In this document: piece by piece, positions 17,318 to 27,394 of the stretch
Numbering within the stretch: the first letter of the stretch is position 1
How the letters are laid out: each line of letters opens with the position of its first letter
Assembly: GCF_946887195.1 (NCBI RefSeq)
Contig: NZ_CAMPKE010000001.1
Location: 390,100-454,099, forward strand
Length of the DNA stretch: 64,000 nt
Direction of reading: 5' to 3'
Origin: an uncultured Halomonas sp.
Lineage (GTDB): Bacteria; Pseudomonadota; Gammaproteobacteria; Pseudomonadales; Halomonadaceae
Program-made: the position numbers and the translations under genes
The notes under the pieces: generated by a model
Seen by the model: the letters and a program-made list of their open reading frames with translations, nothing else
Told to the model about the DNA's origin: nothing
Database searches by the model: none

Positions 17318-17797
17318 ATGACATTATCACAAGCCAACAAGACAGCATCGGAAACGGCTTTTCTGGAGTATCTCGACCAGGCGCTGCACACGCTCACCGA
17401 GAGGGATACCTTCCTGCTCAGAAAAGCCGCCAATGAGCGTGCCATCTCCTTCAGATTGGCAATGCATCTTCAGATGCTGTTTCCAAACTGGGATGTCGAT
17501 TGCGAATACAATTGCTGGGAATCGTCCGGCAAGCGTATGAACCATATCATTACCACCACCAATACGGCTGCGACCGAGGCACGCACGATCTACCCAGATA
17601 TCGTCATCCATAAACGCGGCACTTCGCAGAACCTCGCCGCCATCGAGATCAGCAAGAGCACCAATGACTTTGGCAAGCATCAGGACATCAAGAAGCTGAA
17701 AGCCTATAAAGCGCAGATCGGCTATGCCTATGCCGTTCTTTTGACGATTGGCGTCGATGATGACATCGATAACAACCGCATCGAAATCATGCAGTGA
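17318..17797 (+). CDS. PD-(D/E)XK nuclease-like hypothetical protein
   Basis: A 159-residue soluble protein with a pattern like the PD-(D/E)XK nuclease fold: an acidic residue in an N-terminal helix (Glu40 in ANERAISFRLAMHLQ), then Asp94 in IYPDIVIHKR, and Glu110 with Lys113 in AAIEISKSTN. The usual E-x-K spacing is disturbed because residue 112 is Ser. The C-terminal LKAYKAQIGYAYAVLLTIG resembles the helix and strand that close this fold. Start ATG at 17318 is uncertain; ATG at 17273 would add 15 residues. It lies between a sigma-28 promoter and flaG, so it may be expressed with late flagellar genes. The function is unknown. Confidence 0.65.
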   Translation: MTLSQANKTASETAFLEYLDQALHTLTERDTFLLRKAANERAISFRLAMHLQMLFPNWDVDCEYNCWESSGKRMNHIITTTNTAATEARTIYPDIVIHKRGTSQNLAAIEISKSTNDFGKHQDIKKLKAYKAQIGYAYAVLLTIGVDDDIDNNRIEIMQ

Positions 17798-17865
17798 CGG
17801 TTAGAATCTACGAGCGTTGACCGCTCGATAATAAAAACGATACGAATTACCACAGGGAACATCCA

Positions 17866-18246
17866 ATGAGCTCACCGATCAACGACGCCACTACGGTAGC
17901 GTCAAGCACCTCGCCCAGCGTCGGCATGACACCCCGCCAACGGCTGGAAAACGCGCTCTCGCATCTACCCCCGCCACCCGGCAGTGCTGCAAGCCAGGCA
18001 CAAAGCAATACCCGGGCCGGCGAAGCCTCCCCAGGCGAACTGGTCAAGCCAATTCAGCGCATCAACGAAGCCATGCGTCACTACGGCGTGGAATTTCATC
18101 TTCAGGAGTTCGGTCATCGAGTCGTTACGCGTATCATCGACCGCGAAAGCGGTGAGGTAATTCGGCAAATTCCCAGCGAGGAAGTCTTGCGTATCGCCGA
18201 ATCGTTGGAGCGTATGCAGGGCCGCTTGATTGAGCGCCAGGCCTGA
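17866..18246 (+). CDS. flaG: FlaG family flagellar protein
   Basis: A 126-residue protein with an unstructured Ser/Pro-rich N-terminus and the FlaG C-terminal domain from about residue 60 (LVKPIQRINEAM, GVEFHLQEFGHRVVTRIID, GEVIRQIPSEEVLRIAESL). FlaG proteins influence filament length in some polar flagellates; their action is not well defined. ATG at 17866 follows an AGGGAA site. A 68-base gap separates it from the preceding gene and no promoter of its own is obvious, so the sigma-28 promoter at 17181 may serve it. Confidence 0.92.
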   Translation: MSSPINDATTVASSTSPSVGMTPRQRLENALSHLPPPPGSAASQAQSNTRAGEASPGELVKPIQRINEAMRHYGVEFHLQEFGHRVVTRIIDRESGEVIRQIPSEEVLRIAESLERMQGRLIERQA

Positions 18247-18302
18247 TCGGCAAGCCCTACGACGCGGAAACGATACGCAAACAGCCATCAGGGCATGTGC
18301 TT

Positions 18303-21089
18303 ATGAGCGCACCACGATCAGGCATAGCAATGACACATCGCGACTATCCTAAACGCTCTTCTCGGCGGCAGCTCGCTGTCAACGACCGCGCTCGGCTCGA
18401 CTCGCTGGAGTCGACTCGTCTGCTGGATACGCCCTTCGAGGAGCGCTTCGATGCCTTGACGCGCCTCGCCTGTCGGCTGTTCGACGTACCGATCGCGTTG
18501 ATCAGCCTGGTCGACGAGAAACGCCAGTGGTTCAAATCGGTCAGTGGAATCTCAATTCGCGAAACGCATGTGGAGCACTCATTTTGCGCTCATGCCCTGA
18601 ACATCGACAGCGTCATGGTGATCGAGGATGCACGCAGCGATCCCAACTTCACCAAAAATCCTTTAGTCACCGGCCCGCCGTATATCCGCTTTTATGCGGG
18701 TGCGCCGATTCATGGCCCCGACAATATGCCGTTGGGCACGTTCTGCATCATCAGCGATCGCCCCCGTGCGCTCAGCCGTAAGGAGCGCGACACTCTACAG
18801 AGCCTGGCCCGGCTGACCACGCTTGAAATCGCCCATCGCCAGCATCAGCCCGAACTGCTGATACCGGATAGCGAGGAAGCGCTGATACAAAGCATCGGTG
18901 CACTGATCAATCGTGCCGAACAGCGCCATATCGCCGGTACTCCGCCACGCCTGGTACTGCTCGAACTGCTCGACGATCTGCTACGGCTAACGGAGTGCGA
19001 GTACGGTCTCGTCGGCGAAATCAACCGATCCGAAGAGACGACCCACCTCGATGTGCTGGGCATGTCGCTGGGCGATGTCACGCTAAGCATGCACGACTTC
19101 TTCCTGCATGGCGGGCGCCGGCTCAATTTAGATCGCATGAATGCACTCGTCGCTGGCCGCCTGTCCCTGCCGGAAATCCAGATTTTCAGTGAAGCCGATT
19201 TTACCCGGGTAAGCCGCCATGATCTGCCCGCGCATCATCCGGCGCTACGCAATGCTCTGATGGTTCCTTTTCTGAGCAATGGTCAGATCGTCGGCCTGTT
19301 GTTAATGGCCAACCGACGCACGCATTTCAATCCCGAGCGCGCCACCCGGCTGCTCAAGCCCTTGATGGATATTGGTGGCAGCCTGCTCGATTCACTGCAT
19401 GCCGAGACGGAAAAGGCCGCCCTGCATGCAACACTCGAGGAGTTCAGGGCAACGCTCGATGCCACCCTCGATCTGATCCTGATCTTCGATGAGCAGTCGC
19501 AGCGTTTCACCTACTGCAATCAGGGCACAATAGAGCAGCTCGGCTATCGGGAAAACGAATTGATCGCGATGCCGCCCACCAAGCTACTCGACTCACTCAG
19601 CGCCAGCGAACTCGCCTCATGCCTGGCGCCGCTGCGTAATGGCCAGCAGCGCCTGGTGCGCCTGAACGCCACGCTGCGACGGCGCGATGGCGAGTCATTG
19701 CCGGTCCAGGCAGTCGTCCAGCGTATACGCCACGATGACAGCGGTCGCACCAATTACATCATCGTCGCCCGCGATCTTCGCGACACGCTCAAGGCACAAC
19801 GCGAAATCGATTGGATCACCCATCATGACCCACTGACGCACCAGTTGAACCGTACGGGCTTTCTGCAGGCGCTGATGCTCAACGCGCCGCGACGCGACGA
19901 TCCCGCGCCTCTGCAAATGGTGCTGGTCTGCGGCATCGATCGCTTCAAGCGTCTCAATGATGCGCACGGCACCGCCCTTGCCGACACCATCCTCTGTGAA
20001 TTGGCACAGCGCCTGGCCCTCGCGCTGGGCAGCTACCCCGAAGCGCTATTGGGACGTCTGAGCGGCGATGAGTTCGCGATCAGCGTCAATATCGCGCAGG
20101 ATGGCAACGCCCTTCTGCTTGCCGATTGGCTTCGCCAACAGGTCGAACAGCATCGCTTCGAAGCCGTCGAAGGCTTGCAGTTGACCGTCAGCATCGGCGT
20201 GGCGGTCATCTGCTGCGGACAGGTCACTTCCGAGGAGCTACTGCGACGCGCCAATGCCGCGCTGGTACGCGCCAAGCGTCAGGGCCGTAACCGCGTCCGG
20301 CAATACCTGAATGGCATGCTCGATGAAGCCAGCCGCCACCAATCGATCGAACGCCGCCTGTCGGGGGCATTCGCGCGCGGCGATTTCAGCCTGCATTTCC
20401 AGCCGCAATGGTCGCTGGACGATCTATCGCGCCCCATCGGTGCCGAGGCGCTGCTGCGCTGGAAGGATGAGGAGCTTGGCGCCATTGGTCCCGATGTCTT
20501 CATTCCGATTCTCGAAGAGAGCGGAATGATGGTCGAGGTGGGCCGCTGGATCATCGACCAGGCACTCGATCACCTGATTGCGGTACGCCAGCGTCTGCCG
20601 GAAAGCTTCTTCGTCAGCGTCAATGTCAGCGCCATACAACTGATGGACGATACGCAGTTGGCCGACCATGTCGTATCGGCACTGAGCTGGCGAGGCCTGC
20701 CGACCACGGCTCTGGAACTCGAGATTACCGAAACGGCGCTGATTCAATCGCCGCATTGGGTCGGGCAACAGCTCGAGACCCTGCATGAGCGCGGCGTGAA
20801 TATCGCCCTCGATGACTTCGGCACCGGCTTCTCGTCGCTATCGCATCTGAAGCAGTTTCCCTTCGATACCGTCAAGATCGACAAATCGTTCATTGCCGGA
20901 TTGCCCGACTCCGCCGAAGATCGCGCAATCATCGAATCTCTGCTGACGCTATGTCGAGGCTTCGGACGCCATGTGTGCGCCGAAGGAATCGAGACGCCTG
21001 CCCAACTGGACTTCCTACGCCGTCTCAATTGCGCGCGCGCTCAAGGCTACCTGCTGGGCCGGCCCGGTCCAGAACTGCCCATCGCCTGA
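18303..21089 (+). CDS. GAF-GAF-PAS-GGDEF-EAL cyclic-di-GMP signalling protein
   Basis: Large cytoplasmic protein of 928 residues. Order: a GAF domain at about 45-165 (ERFDALTRLACRLFDVPIAL), a second GAF-like domain at about 190-370, a PAS at about 375-490, GGDEF at about 500-665 and EAL to the end. The GGDEF site reads SGDEF (from residue 587), a variant that may or may not be active. The EAL phosphodiesterase residues are all present: EALLRW (E715), NVSAIQL, LEITETAL, DDFGTG, KIDKSF, AEGIE and QGYLLGRP. Hydrolysis of c-di-GMP is therefore likely. There are no membrane helices. ATG at 18303 has an AGGG 9 bases upstream; a GTG two codons earlier is poorly spaced. Confidence 0.95.
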   Translation: MSAPRSGIAMTHRDYPKRSSRRQLAVNDRARLDSLESTRLLDTPFEERFDALTRLACRLFDVPIALISLVDEKRQWFKSVSGISIRETHVEHSFCAHALNIDSVMVIEDARSDPNFTKNPLVTGPPYIRFYAGAPIHGPDNMPLGTFCIISDRPRALSRKERDTLQSLARLTTLEIAHRQHQPELLIPDSEEALIQSIGALINRAEQRHIAGTPPRLVLLELLDDLLRLTECEYGLVGEINRSEETTHLDVLGMSLGDVTLSMHDFFLHGGRRLNLDRMNALVAGRLSLPEIQIFSEADFTRVSRHDLPAHHPALRNALMVPFLSNGQIVGLLLMANRRTHFNPERATRLLKPLMDIGGSLLDSLHAETEKAALHATLEEFRATLDATLDLILIFDEQSQRFTYCNQGTIEQLGYRENELIAMPPTKLLDSLSASELASCLAPLRNGQQRLVRLNATLRRRDGESLPVQAVVQRIRHDDSGRTNYIIVARDLRDTLKAQREIDWITHHDPLTHQLNRTGFLQALMLNAPRRDDPAPLQMVLVCGIDRFKRLNDAHGTALADTILCELAQRLALALGSYPEALLGRLSGDEFAISVNIAQDGNALLLADWLRQQVEQHRFEAVEGLQLTVSIGVAVICCGQVTSEELLRRANAALVRAKRQGRNRVRQYLNGMLDEASRHQSIERRLSGAFARGDFSLHFQPQWSLDDLSRPIGAEALLRWKDEELGAIGPDVFIPILEESGMMVEVGRWIIDQALDHLIAVRQRLPESFFVSVNVSAIQLMDDTQLADHVVSALSWRGLPTTALELEITETALIQSPHWVGQQLETLHERGVNIALDDFGTGFSSLSHLKQFPFDTVKIDKSFIAGLPDSAEDRAIIESLLTLCRGFGRHVCAEGIETPAQLDFLRRLNCARAQGYLLGRPGPELPIA

Positions 21090-21231
21090 GCCGACGATCA
21101 GCCTGCATCCGGGCCGCTCGAAACGGCAATACCGCCAACTGAAAGGCACCTGATAGCACGTTCCGACTGATGACAGAATGAAAAGATGTTGTTTCTCTGC
21201 GAAAACTGAGCGAGCGATACTCAGACAAAGC

Positions 21232-21325
21232 AAAAAGCTGCGAGGGAGCACAGTTTACTGGTGTAAATGAGCATTCCGAGCAGCTTTTTAACGCAGGTAT
21301 GAGTGAGCACAGCCAGTTTGCGTTA
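21232..21325. repeat. Palindromic intergenic element between convergent genes
   Basis: The 240-base space between the EAL gene and fliE contains AAAAAGCTGC (21232-21241) and its exact reverse complement GCAGCTTTTT (21280-21289), enclosing a small hairpin TTTAC/GTAAA (21254-21258 / 21263-21267). A second inverted repeat TAACGCA (21289-21295) / TGCGTTA (21319-21325) follows. GAGCACAG occurs twice (21246-21253 and 21305-21312). The A-run and T-run flanks allow it to act as a terminator in both directions. It may also be a dispersed repeat. Confidence 0.5.
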
Positions 21326-21329
21326 GAAA

Positions 21330-21659
21330 CTAGACCTGCATGTTCATGATGTCTTTATACGCCGTCACCAGGCGGTTTCTCACCTGTACCCCCATCTCGA
21401 AGGCCACGCTGGCCTTTTGCATATCGACCATGACGTCATTGAGCGCCACGTTGGGATCGCCAGCCTGAAAGGCCGCGAGCTTGGCATCGGAGGCCTGCTT
21501 CATTTGATTGATACGCAGGATCGAATCGTGCAATTCGCTGGCGAAACCGCCCTGGCCCACGCTGGCCGTCAATTGCTGGCCCTTGGCGGCATCGCTACCG
21601 GCCTGGGTCGCCATGCTCTGCATCTGGCTCAACGCGGCTTGAATGGCGGGTGAACTCAT
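21330..21659 (-). CDS. fliE: Flagellar hook-basal body complex protein FliE
   Basis: Connects the MS ring to the rod; the first exported basal-body protein. The 109-residue product has the FliE C-terminal pattern DPNVALNDVMVDMQKASVAF followed by VQVRNRLVTAYKDIMNMQV. ATG at 21659 follows a near-perfect AGGAGG site (21664-21669); the open frame further upstream has no FliE resemblance. It is divergent from fliF across a 308-base region, as in enterobacteria. Confidence 0.97.
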   Translation of the reverse strand: MSSPAIQAALSQMQSMATQAGSDAAKGQQLTASVGQGGFASELHDSILRINQMKQASDAKLAAFQAGDPNVALNDVMVDMQKASVAFEMGVQVRNRLVTAYKDIMNMQV

Positions 21660-21967
21660 GAAACCTCCTGTCCGGTTCGTGCATCCTCGCTGGCGTGGAC
21701 GCCCCGGACCATGCGGATTGATAGTGATGGCAAGCCTAGCAATCCGCGCTCGGTGTCCATAAGTGCAAATGACGCTGAAAAGTTGGGCTTTTCGCGCCTT
21801 TAGCCTTGCCCCGGTCACGGATAATGACGTCCATCACCCGACCGCCCAGGCTATAAGGCCAACATGCTGGAGCCGGACACCACCATGCCATTTGGACCGA
21901 CCCGCCACGACCGGGCTGAACCACATCATATCGCCCAGTTGGGCCCAAAGACCGCCGGGAGGCGCGC
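21660..21967. promoter_or_regulatory. Divergent fliE / fliF promoter region
   Basis: Non-coding 308 bases between divergent fliE and fliF. I find ribosome binding sites for both genes (AGGAGG for fliE, GGGAGG for fliF) and a weak -10-like TATAAG facing fliF near 21850, but no sigma-28 or sigma-54 promoter. In FlhDC-controlled bacteria this region carries class II promoters; the FlhDC box cannot be identified by eye. Confidence 0.45.
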
Positions 21968-23743
21968 ATGACCGACGCTGTTTCGGCCAATCAGACGACC
22001 TCATCTCAGGGAGGACGCGATACGGCGGCCAGCAAGAAGACATCGGCCACCGGCTTGCTCTCGCAACTGCGCGGCAACCCGCGCGTTCCCTTGCTGATCG
22101 CCGCGGCTGCCGTCATTGCCATTCTGGTCGTGCTGCTGCTTTGGGCGCGCAGCCCCGACTATCGCGTTCTGTATAGCAACCTGAGCAATGCCGATGGCGG
22201 TCGCATTATCAGCGAACTCGAAACACTGGGCATTCCCTATGAATTCGGTGCCGGTGGCAGCGCCTTGCTGGTACCTGGCGACCAAGTGCATACCCTGCGC
22301 CTGAAACTGGCCGAACAGGGCCTGCCCGAAGCCGGCAATGTCGGCTTCGAAATCATGGATACCCAAGCCTTCGGCATCAGCCAATTCGCCGAACACATCA
22401 ATTACCAACGCGGCCTGGAGGGCGAACTCGCGCTCTCCATGCAGTCGCTGGGCCCCGTTCAAAGCGCGCGCATCCACCTGGCCATGGCCAAGCCATCGGT
22501 ATTCGTGCGCGAAAGCGAGCCGGCCAAGGCCTCGGTGGTACTCAACTTGCAGCCCGGGCGCACGCTGGGCGAAGGCCAGGTCAACGCCATCGTGCACATG
22601 GTTTCCAGCAGCGTACCCGAGCTTGCCGCCGAAAACGTCACCGTGGTCGATCAACAAGGCAATCTGCTATCACGCAATGGCAGCAGCCTGGGCGGCTTGG
22701 ACGGCACGCAGCTGGATTACATCAAAGAGGTCGAGCGCTCCTACCAGCGGCGTATCGAGCACATTCTCGCGCCGATTCTCGGTGCCGACAACGTGCGTGC
22801 CCAAGTCGCCGCGCAAGTCGATTTCTCGATTCGCGAGCAGACCGCCGAAACCTACACGCCGAACCAGGCACCCAACGAAGCCGCGGTCCGCAGCCGCCAG
22901 ACCAATGCCTCTTATTCCGGGGGTGATGGCTTGGCCATGGGCGTGCCCGGCGCGCTGACCAATACCCCGCCCGGCATCGCGCCCTCGCCCATCGATCTGG
23001 GCAACAATGGTCAAGACGGCCAGGCCGGCCAGAATCAACAACAGGATCAGCAACAGAACCCAGGCGCCGATACCGCCGAGACCGACACCGAGGACGCCAC
23101 ACCGCCGAGCCGGCTCGATCGCAGCGACATCATCAATTACGAAGTCGATCACAGTGTCGAGCACGTGAAATACCAGCGCGGCAATGTCGAGCGCCTGTCG
23201 GTTGCCGTCGTGGTCGACTACCGGGAAGCGACCAACGAACAGGGCGAAACCGTGATGGAGCCGCTCTCCGATACCGAGTTGGCGCAGATCCAGCGTCTGG
23301 TGCGTCAGGCCATCGGTTTTTCCGCGACACGCAACGATGCCGTGGAAGTCGTCAATAGCCCCTTCACCGAGCCCACCGACACCTTCGAAATCCTGCCTTG
23401 GTGGCAAACGCCGCAGGCGCTTGGCCTGGCCATGACCCTGGGCCGCTATCTGCTGGTGGCACTGGCGGCACTGCTACTGTGGTTCATGGTGCTACGCCCG
23501 CTGATCATACGTCAGGCACCGGTGCAGATCGCCGGCCCCGCTCTGCGCACGTCGAATGGCATGCCGGTGCCCGATGGCACCGATGATGGCACGGAAGATG
23601 ACGACAACGATGTCGTGGAAACGCCACGTCCTCGCCGTCGCCGCTCCACGGCCTACGAACAGAACCTCAAGGACGCTCGTGAGATGGCCCAGGAGGATCC
23701 GCGGTTGGTCGCCATGATCGTCAGAAGCTGGATAAATACATGA
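21968..23743 (+). CDS. fliF: Flagellar MS-ring protein FliF
   Basis: Inner-membrane ring on which the basal body is built. The 591-residue protein has a first membrane helix at about residues 37-60 ([19 protein letters not shown]), YscJ/FliF ring-building motifs ([35 protein letters not shown]), a large periplasmic region with a Gln/Asn-rich insertion near 345-370, a second membrane helix at about 490-510 and a C-terminal FliG-binding tail ([17 protein letters not shown]). Its stop overlaps the fliG start (ATGA). It heads fliFGHIJK. Confidence 0.98.
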   Translation: MTDAVSANQTTSSQGGRDTAASKKTSATGLLSQLRGNPRVPLLIAAAAVIAILVVLLLWARSPDYRVLYSNLSNADGGRIISELETLGIPYEFGAGGSALLVPGDQVHTLRLKLAEQGLPEAGNVGFEIMDTQAFGISQFAEHINYQRGLEGELALSMQSLGPVQSARIHLAMAKPSVFVRESEPAKASVVLNLQPGRTLGEGQVNAIVHMVSSSVPELAAENVTVVDQQGNLLSRNGSSLGGLDGTQLDYIKEVERSYQRRIEHILAPILGADNVRAQVAAQVDFSIREQTAETYTPNQAPNEAAVRSRQTNASYSGGDGLAMGVPGALTNTPPGIAPSPIDLGNNGQDGQAGQNQQQDQQQNPGADTAETDTEDATPPSRLDRSDIINYEVDHSVEHVKYQRGNVERLSVAVVVDYREATNEQGETVMEPLSDTELAQIQRLVRQAIGFSATRNDAVEVVNSPFTEPTDTFEILPWWQTPQALGLAMTLGRYLLVALAALLLWFMVLRPLIIRQAPVQIAGPALRTSNGMPVPDGTDDGTEDDDNDVVETPRPRRRRSTAYEQNLKDAREMAQEDPRLVAMIVRSWINT

Positions 23744-24735
23744 GTACGATGAGCGGCGCCCGCCGTGGCGCGATTCTACTGCTATCCCTCGACGAAGATA
23801 GCGCGGCCGAGGTCTTCAAATACCTTTCCGCCAAGGAGGTGCAGGCCATCAGCATGGAGATGGCCTCGCTCGACCAGGTGTCGCACGATGACATGCGCAA
23901 GGTGCTCAGCGAGTTTCACGACGAGGCCGAGCAATTCACCGCCATCAACCTGCACTCCAGCGATCACATCCGCTCGGTGCTGACCAAGGCACTGGGCAGC
24001 GAACGCGCATCGAGCCTGATCGAAGACATCCTCGAAACCACCGGCACCACGTCGGGCATCGATGCGCTGAACCTGATGGAAGCCTCGATGGTGTCGGAGC
24101 TGATCCGCGACGAGCACCCGCAGATCATCGCCACCATCCTGGTTCACCTGGAACGCCACCAGGCGGCCGACGTACTCGAGCTGTTCGACGACAAGCTGCG
24201 TAACGATGTCGTGCTGCGCATCGCCACGTTCAGCGGCGTACAACCGGCGGCGCTCCAGGAATTGACCGAGGTGCTCGGCGGCATGCTCGATGGCCAGAAT
24301 CTCAAGCGCAGCAAGATGGGCGGCGTGAGAACGGCGGCCGAGATCCTCAACCTGATGAACTCCTCTCAGGAAGAAGCGGTCATCGAAACGGTGCGCGCGC
24401 ACAACGAGGATCTGGCACAGAAGATCATCGATGAGATGTTCCTGTTCGAGAACCTCATCGACATCGACGATCGCGGCATCCAGCTCATTCTCAAGGAGAT
24501 CGACACCAATTCGCTGGTGGTGGCGCTCAAGGGTGCGCCCGATGCGCTGCTCGAAAAGTTCATGGCCAACATGTCGCAACGCGCCGCGCAGCTGCTTCAG
24601 GAAGATCTCGAAGCCCGCGGCCCGATTCGCGTCTCTCAGGTCGAGAACGAACAGAAGGCGATCCTGCAGGTGGTGCGCCGCCTGGCCGACAGCGGCGAAA
24701 TCGTGCTAGGCGGTGGAGACGACAGTTATGTCTGA
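23740..24735 (+). CDS. fliG: Flagellar motor switch protein FliG
   Basis: Rotor protein that contacts the stator and sets rotation direction. The 331-residue length equals E. coli FliG. Visible are the N-terminal FliF-binding domain ([20 protein letters not shown]), the middle EHPQ motif region ([14 protein letters not shown]), and the C-terminal torque helix with charged residues ([13 protein letters not shown] stretch [20 protein letters not shown] and [14 protein letters not shown]). It overlaps fliF by 4 bases and fliH by 8. Confidence 0.98.
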   Translation: MSTMSGARRGAILLLSLDEDSAAEVFKYLSAKEVQAISMEMASLDQVSHDDMRKVLSEFHDEAEQFTAINLHSSDHIRSVLTKALGSERASSLIEDILETTGTTSGIDALNLMEASMVSELIRDEHPQIIATILVHLERHQAADVLELFDDKLRNDVVLRIATFSGVQPAALQELTEVLGGMLDGQNLKRSKMGGVRTAAEILNLMNSSQEEAVIETVRAHNEDLAQKIIDEMFLFENLIDIDDRGIQLILKEIDTNSLVVALKGAPDALLEKFMANMSQRAAQLLQEDLEARGPIRVSQVENEQKAILQVVRRLADSGEIVLGGGDDSYV

Positions 24736-25456
24736 GCGCACCGCCGAGCGCGACGACGACTGGCGTCGCTGGCAAATGGACGAATTGGGCGCACCCGAGC
24801 GGGCACGCCGCCAGCGCGAGCGTTCGCGTCAGGAAGCCATTCGCCAGCAGGTCTTTCAGCGCAATGCCGAAATCGAGGCGCTGCGTGAGAAAACCCGCAA
24901 GGAGGCCTTCGAGGCTGCCTATCAGGAAGGGCTGGAGCAAGGCAGGCAGGAGGGCTTCGAGCAGGGGCTCGGTGAAGGGCGCACGACCGGCGAGCAGGAG
25001 ATGCAGCAGCAGACCCGGCAAACGCTACAGCCGCTATTGTCGCTGGCGGAAAACTTTCGTGAGGCACTCGATAGTCTCGATGACGAGATTGCCGAGCGGC
25101 TGGTCGATCTGGCGCTCGCCACCGGTCGCCAGCTTGCCGGCGAGGCCCTGCAGGCACGCCCCGAGGAAGTTCTCGCCATCGCTCGCGAACTGCTCCACGT
25201 GGAGCCGACACTAGCGGGACGGCCCCGACTGTGGCTGCATCCCGCCGACCTGCTGCTGGTCAAGGCGCACTTGAGCGGCGAGTTCGAAGCCGCCGGCTGG
25301 GAGCTGCAACCCGACGATCTGATCAGCCGTGGTGGCTGCCGTGCGACCAGTGCCAGCGGCGAGCTCGATGCTACGCTGGAAACGCGCTGGGAAGCGGTCG
25401 CCGCCCAGGTGCGTCGCCGCCACAATGACGACACCTCGCCCGGGAGCGCCTCGTGA
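24728..25456 (+). CDS. fliH: Flagellar assembly protein FliH
   Basis: Regulator of the export ATPase FliI and part of its peripheral stalk. The 242-residue protein has a charged N-terminus, a repeated G-x3-G pattern ([20 protein letters not shown]) typical of FliH glycine-zipper helices, and a C-terminal domain ([38 protein letters not shown]). ATG at 24728 is preferred to a GTG at 24713 because of spacing to GGAG and smaller overlap with fliG. Its stop overlaps the fliI GTG. Confidence 0.96.
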   Translation: MSERTAERDDDWRRWQMDELGAPERARRQRERSRQEAIRQQVFQRNAEIEALREKTRKEAFEAAYQEGLEQGRQEGFEQGLGEGRTTGEQEMQQQTRQTLQPLLSLAENFREALDSLDDEIAERLVDLALATGRQLAGEALQARPEEVLAIARELLHVEPTLAGRPRLWLHPADLLLVKAHLSGEFEAAGWELQPDDLISRGGCRATSASGELDATLETRWEAVAAQVRRRHNDDTSPGSAS

Positions 25457-26865
25457 GCGCCGCGCCTGATGCCACCAACGTGCATCAGCGCCGCTGGCGG
25501 GATGCCGTCAACGGCGTCGAGCGCCGTGTCGCCGCGGTGGCGCCCTACCGCGCCAGCGGACGTATCGTGCGTGCTACCGGCCTGGTACTCGAAGCCATCG
25601 GGTTACGTGTACCGCTGGGTAGCGCCTGCCGTATCGAAGTCTCGCCCCGCTCCACGCTCACCCTGCATCAGCAGGATCGCGAACGTTTCGCCGAAGCCGA
25701 AGTGGTCGGTTTCTCGGGCGAGAAACTATTCCTGATGCCCTTGGAAGAGATCAGCGGCCTGCTACCCGGTTCGCGGGTCTTTCCGCTCGGCGAAGGCCCC
25801 CATGAGAATGGCAGCGCCCGGCGCTTCCCGCTTGGCGACACCCTGCTCGGCCGGGTCGTCGACGGCAATGGGCGGCCGCTGGACGGCAAGGGTCCATTGA
25901 GCGACGCACCCCACGCACCGCTCGCCACGCCGGCAATCAACCCCTTGTCCCGCGCGCCCATCGACACGCAGATCGACGTCGGCATTCGTGCCATCAATGG
26001 CCTGCTCAGTGTCGGTCGCGGTCAGCGCATGGGCCTGTTTGCAGGCTCGGGGGTGGGTAAATCGGTATTGCTGGGCATGATGGCCCGTTATACCCAGGCC
26101 GATGTCATCGTGGTCGGCCTGATTGGCGAACGTGGCCGCGAAGTGCAGGACTTCATCGACAACATACTCGGTGCCGAGGGCCGGCGCCGTGCCGTGGTGG
26201 TGGCCGCGCCCGCCGATACCTCGCCGCTGCAGCGCCTGCAGGGGGCGAGCTACGCCACGCGCCTCGCCGAAGGGTTTCGCGATGCCGGGCGCAACGTGCT
26301 GTTGATCATGGATTCGCTGACCCGCTTCGCCATGGCGCAGCGCGAGATCGCCCTGGCGATCGGCGAGCCGCCCGCGACCAAGGGCTATCCGCCATCGGTG
26401 TTCGCCAAGCTGCCCAGTCTGGTCGAGCGAGCCGGCAATGCCATGAAAGGCGGCGGTTCGATTACCGCTTTCTATACGGTGCTCACCGAGGGCGACGATC
26501 AGCAGGATCCGATTGCCGACTCGGCGCGGGCGATCCTCGACGGTCATATCGTGCTGTCGCGCACCCTGGCCGAAGGTGGCCACTACCCGGCGATCGATAT
26601 CGAAGCGTCGATCAGCCGCGCGATGACCGCTATCGTCGGCGGCGAGCAGCAGCGCCAGGCACAACGCTTCAAGCAATTGATGTCGCGCTACCAGCGCAAT
26701 CGCGATCTGATCAGTGTCGGCGCTTATACGCCGGGGCACGACCCTCAGCTCGATCAGGCGGTAACGATGCACCCGAAGCTGGAACGTTTCCTCCAGCAAC
26801 GTATCGAGGAACGCGCCGACATCGAGGAAACCCGCGACGCGCTGGCAACACTGGTACCGGGCTGA
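25453..26865 (+). CDS. fliI: Flagellum-specific export ATPase FliI
   Basis: Hexameric F1-beta-like ATPase that energises type III export with the proton motive force. The 470-residue protein shows Walker A ([14 protein letters not shown]), Walker B ([20 protein letters not shown]) and the FliI signature [20 protein letters not shown]. The first 30 residues are the FliH-binding region. The start is GTG at 25453 in a GTGA overlap with the fliH stop, so the two are translationally coupled. Confidence 0.98.
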   Translation: MSAAPDATNVHQRRWRDAVNGVERRVAAVAPYRASGRIVRATGLVLEAIGLRVPLGSACRIEVSPRSTLTLHQQDRERFAEAEVVGFSGEKLFLMPLEEISGLLPGSRVFPLGEGPHENGSARRFPLGDTLLGRVVDGNGRPLDGKGPLSDAPHAPLATPAINPLSRAPIDTQIDVGIRAINGLLSVGRGQRMGLFAGSGVGKSVLLGMMARYTQADVIVVGLIGERGREVQDFIDNILGAEGRRRAVVVAAPADTSPLQRLQGASYATRLAEGFRDAGRNVLLIMDSLTRFAMAQREIALAIGEPPATKGYPPSVFAKLPSLVERAGNAMKGGGSITAFYTVLTEGDDQQDPIADSARAILDGHIVLSRTLAEGGHYPAIDIEASISRAMTAIVGGEQQRQAQRFKQLMSRYQRNRDLISVGAYTPGHDPQLDQAVTMHPKLERFLQQRIEERADIEETRDALATLVPG

Positions 26866-26915
26866 GCGTTCAAGATGGATGCGGAATAAGACACGGAAAC
26901 TAAGGAGGACGGTTC

Positions 26916-27386
26916 ATGGCTATATCCTCGCCACTCGACACGCTGAGCGAGCTGACGCGCGACGCCCGCGACAACGCCAGTATCGAGCTGAGCGGCCTGC
27001 GCCGCTCACGCCAGGATGCCGTGGCACAACTCGAGACGCTGACGAGCTACCGTCATGAATACCGTCAGCGCCTGCAGCAAGCCATGGAGACCGGGATCGG
27101 CCCCGATAGCTGGCAAAACTACCAGCAATTCCTGGCTTCGCTGGACAGCGCCATCGCCCGCGCACGCCAGACGCTGGTCGAGCGTGAGGCCGCACTGGCC
27201 CAGGGGCAGCAGCGCTGGCAGGTCGAACAGCGCAAGCTGTGCGCCTACGATACGCTGGCCAGCCGCCGCGATCGGGCCGAGCGCCAACGTATGACGCGAC
27301 AGGAACAGCGCCTATCGGACGAAGCGGCCGCCGGCGTACTGCGCCGTCGCCAAACCAATGATTCCCACTCCGGCTCCAGCCACTGA
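26916..27386 (+). CDS. fliJ: Flagellar export chaperone FliJ
   Basis: Coiled-coil stalk protein that sits in the FliI ring and escorts export chaperones. The 156-residue protein is almost wholly helical and rich in Gln, Arg and Glu (SRQDAVAQLETLTSYRHEYR, SAIARARQTLVEREAALAQG), as expected of FliJ. It lies between fliI and fliK, with a 50-base gap after fliI and an AAGGAGG ribosome binding site. Confidence 0.95.
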   Translation: MAISSPLDTLSELTRDARDNASIELSGLRRSRQDAVAQLETLTSYRHEYRQRLQQAMETGIGPDSWQNYQQFLASLDSAIARARQTLVEREAALAQGQQRWQVEQRKLCAYDTLASRRDRAERQRMTRQEQRLSDEAAAGVLRRRQTNDSHSGSSH

Positions 27387-27394
27387 GGTGCGCC

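Noticed and set aside
21015..21251. Minus-strand open frame of 78 codons ending in the EAL gene
   Set aside because: Half of it overlaps the EAL domain in antisense and the rest covers the palindromic intergenic element; no coding signature.
21660..21967. Sigma-54 promoter for fliE or fliF
   Set aside because: No TGGC-N8-TGC pattern with correct spacing was found, and the presence of flhDC makes sigma-54 control unlikely.
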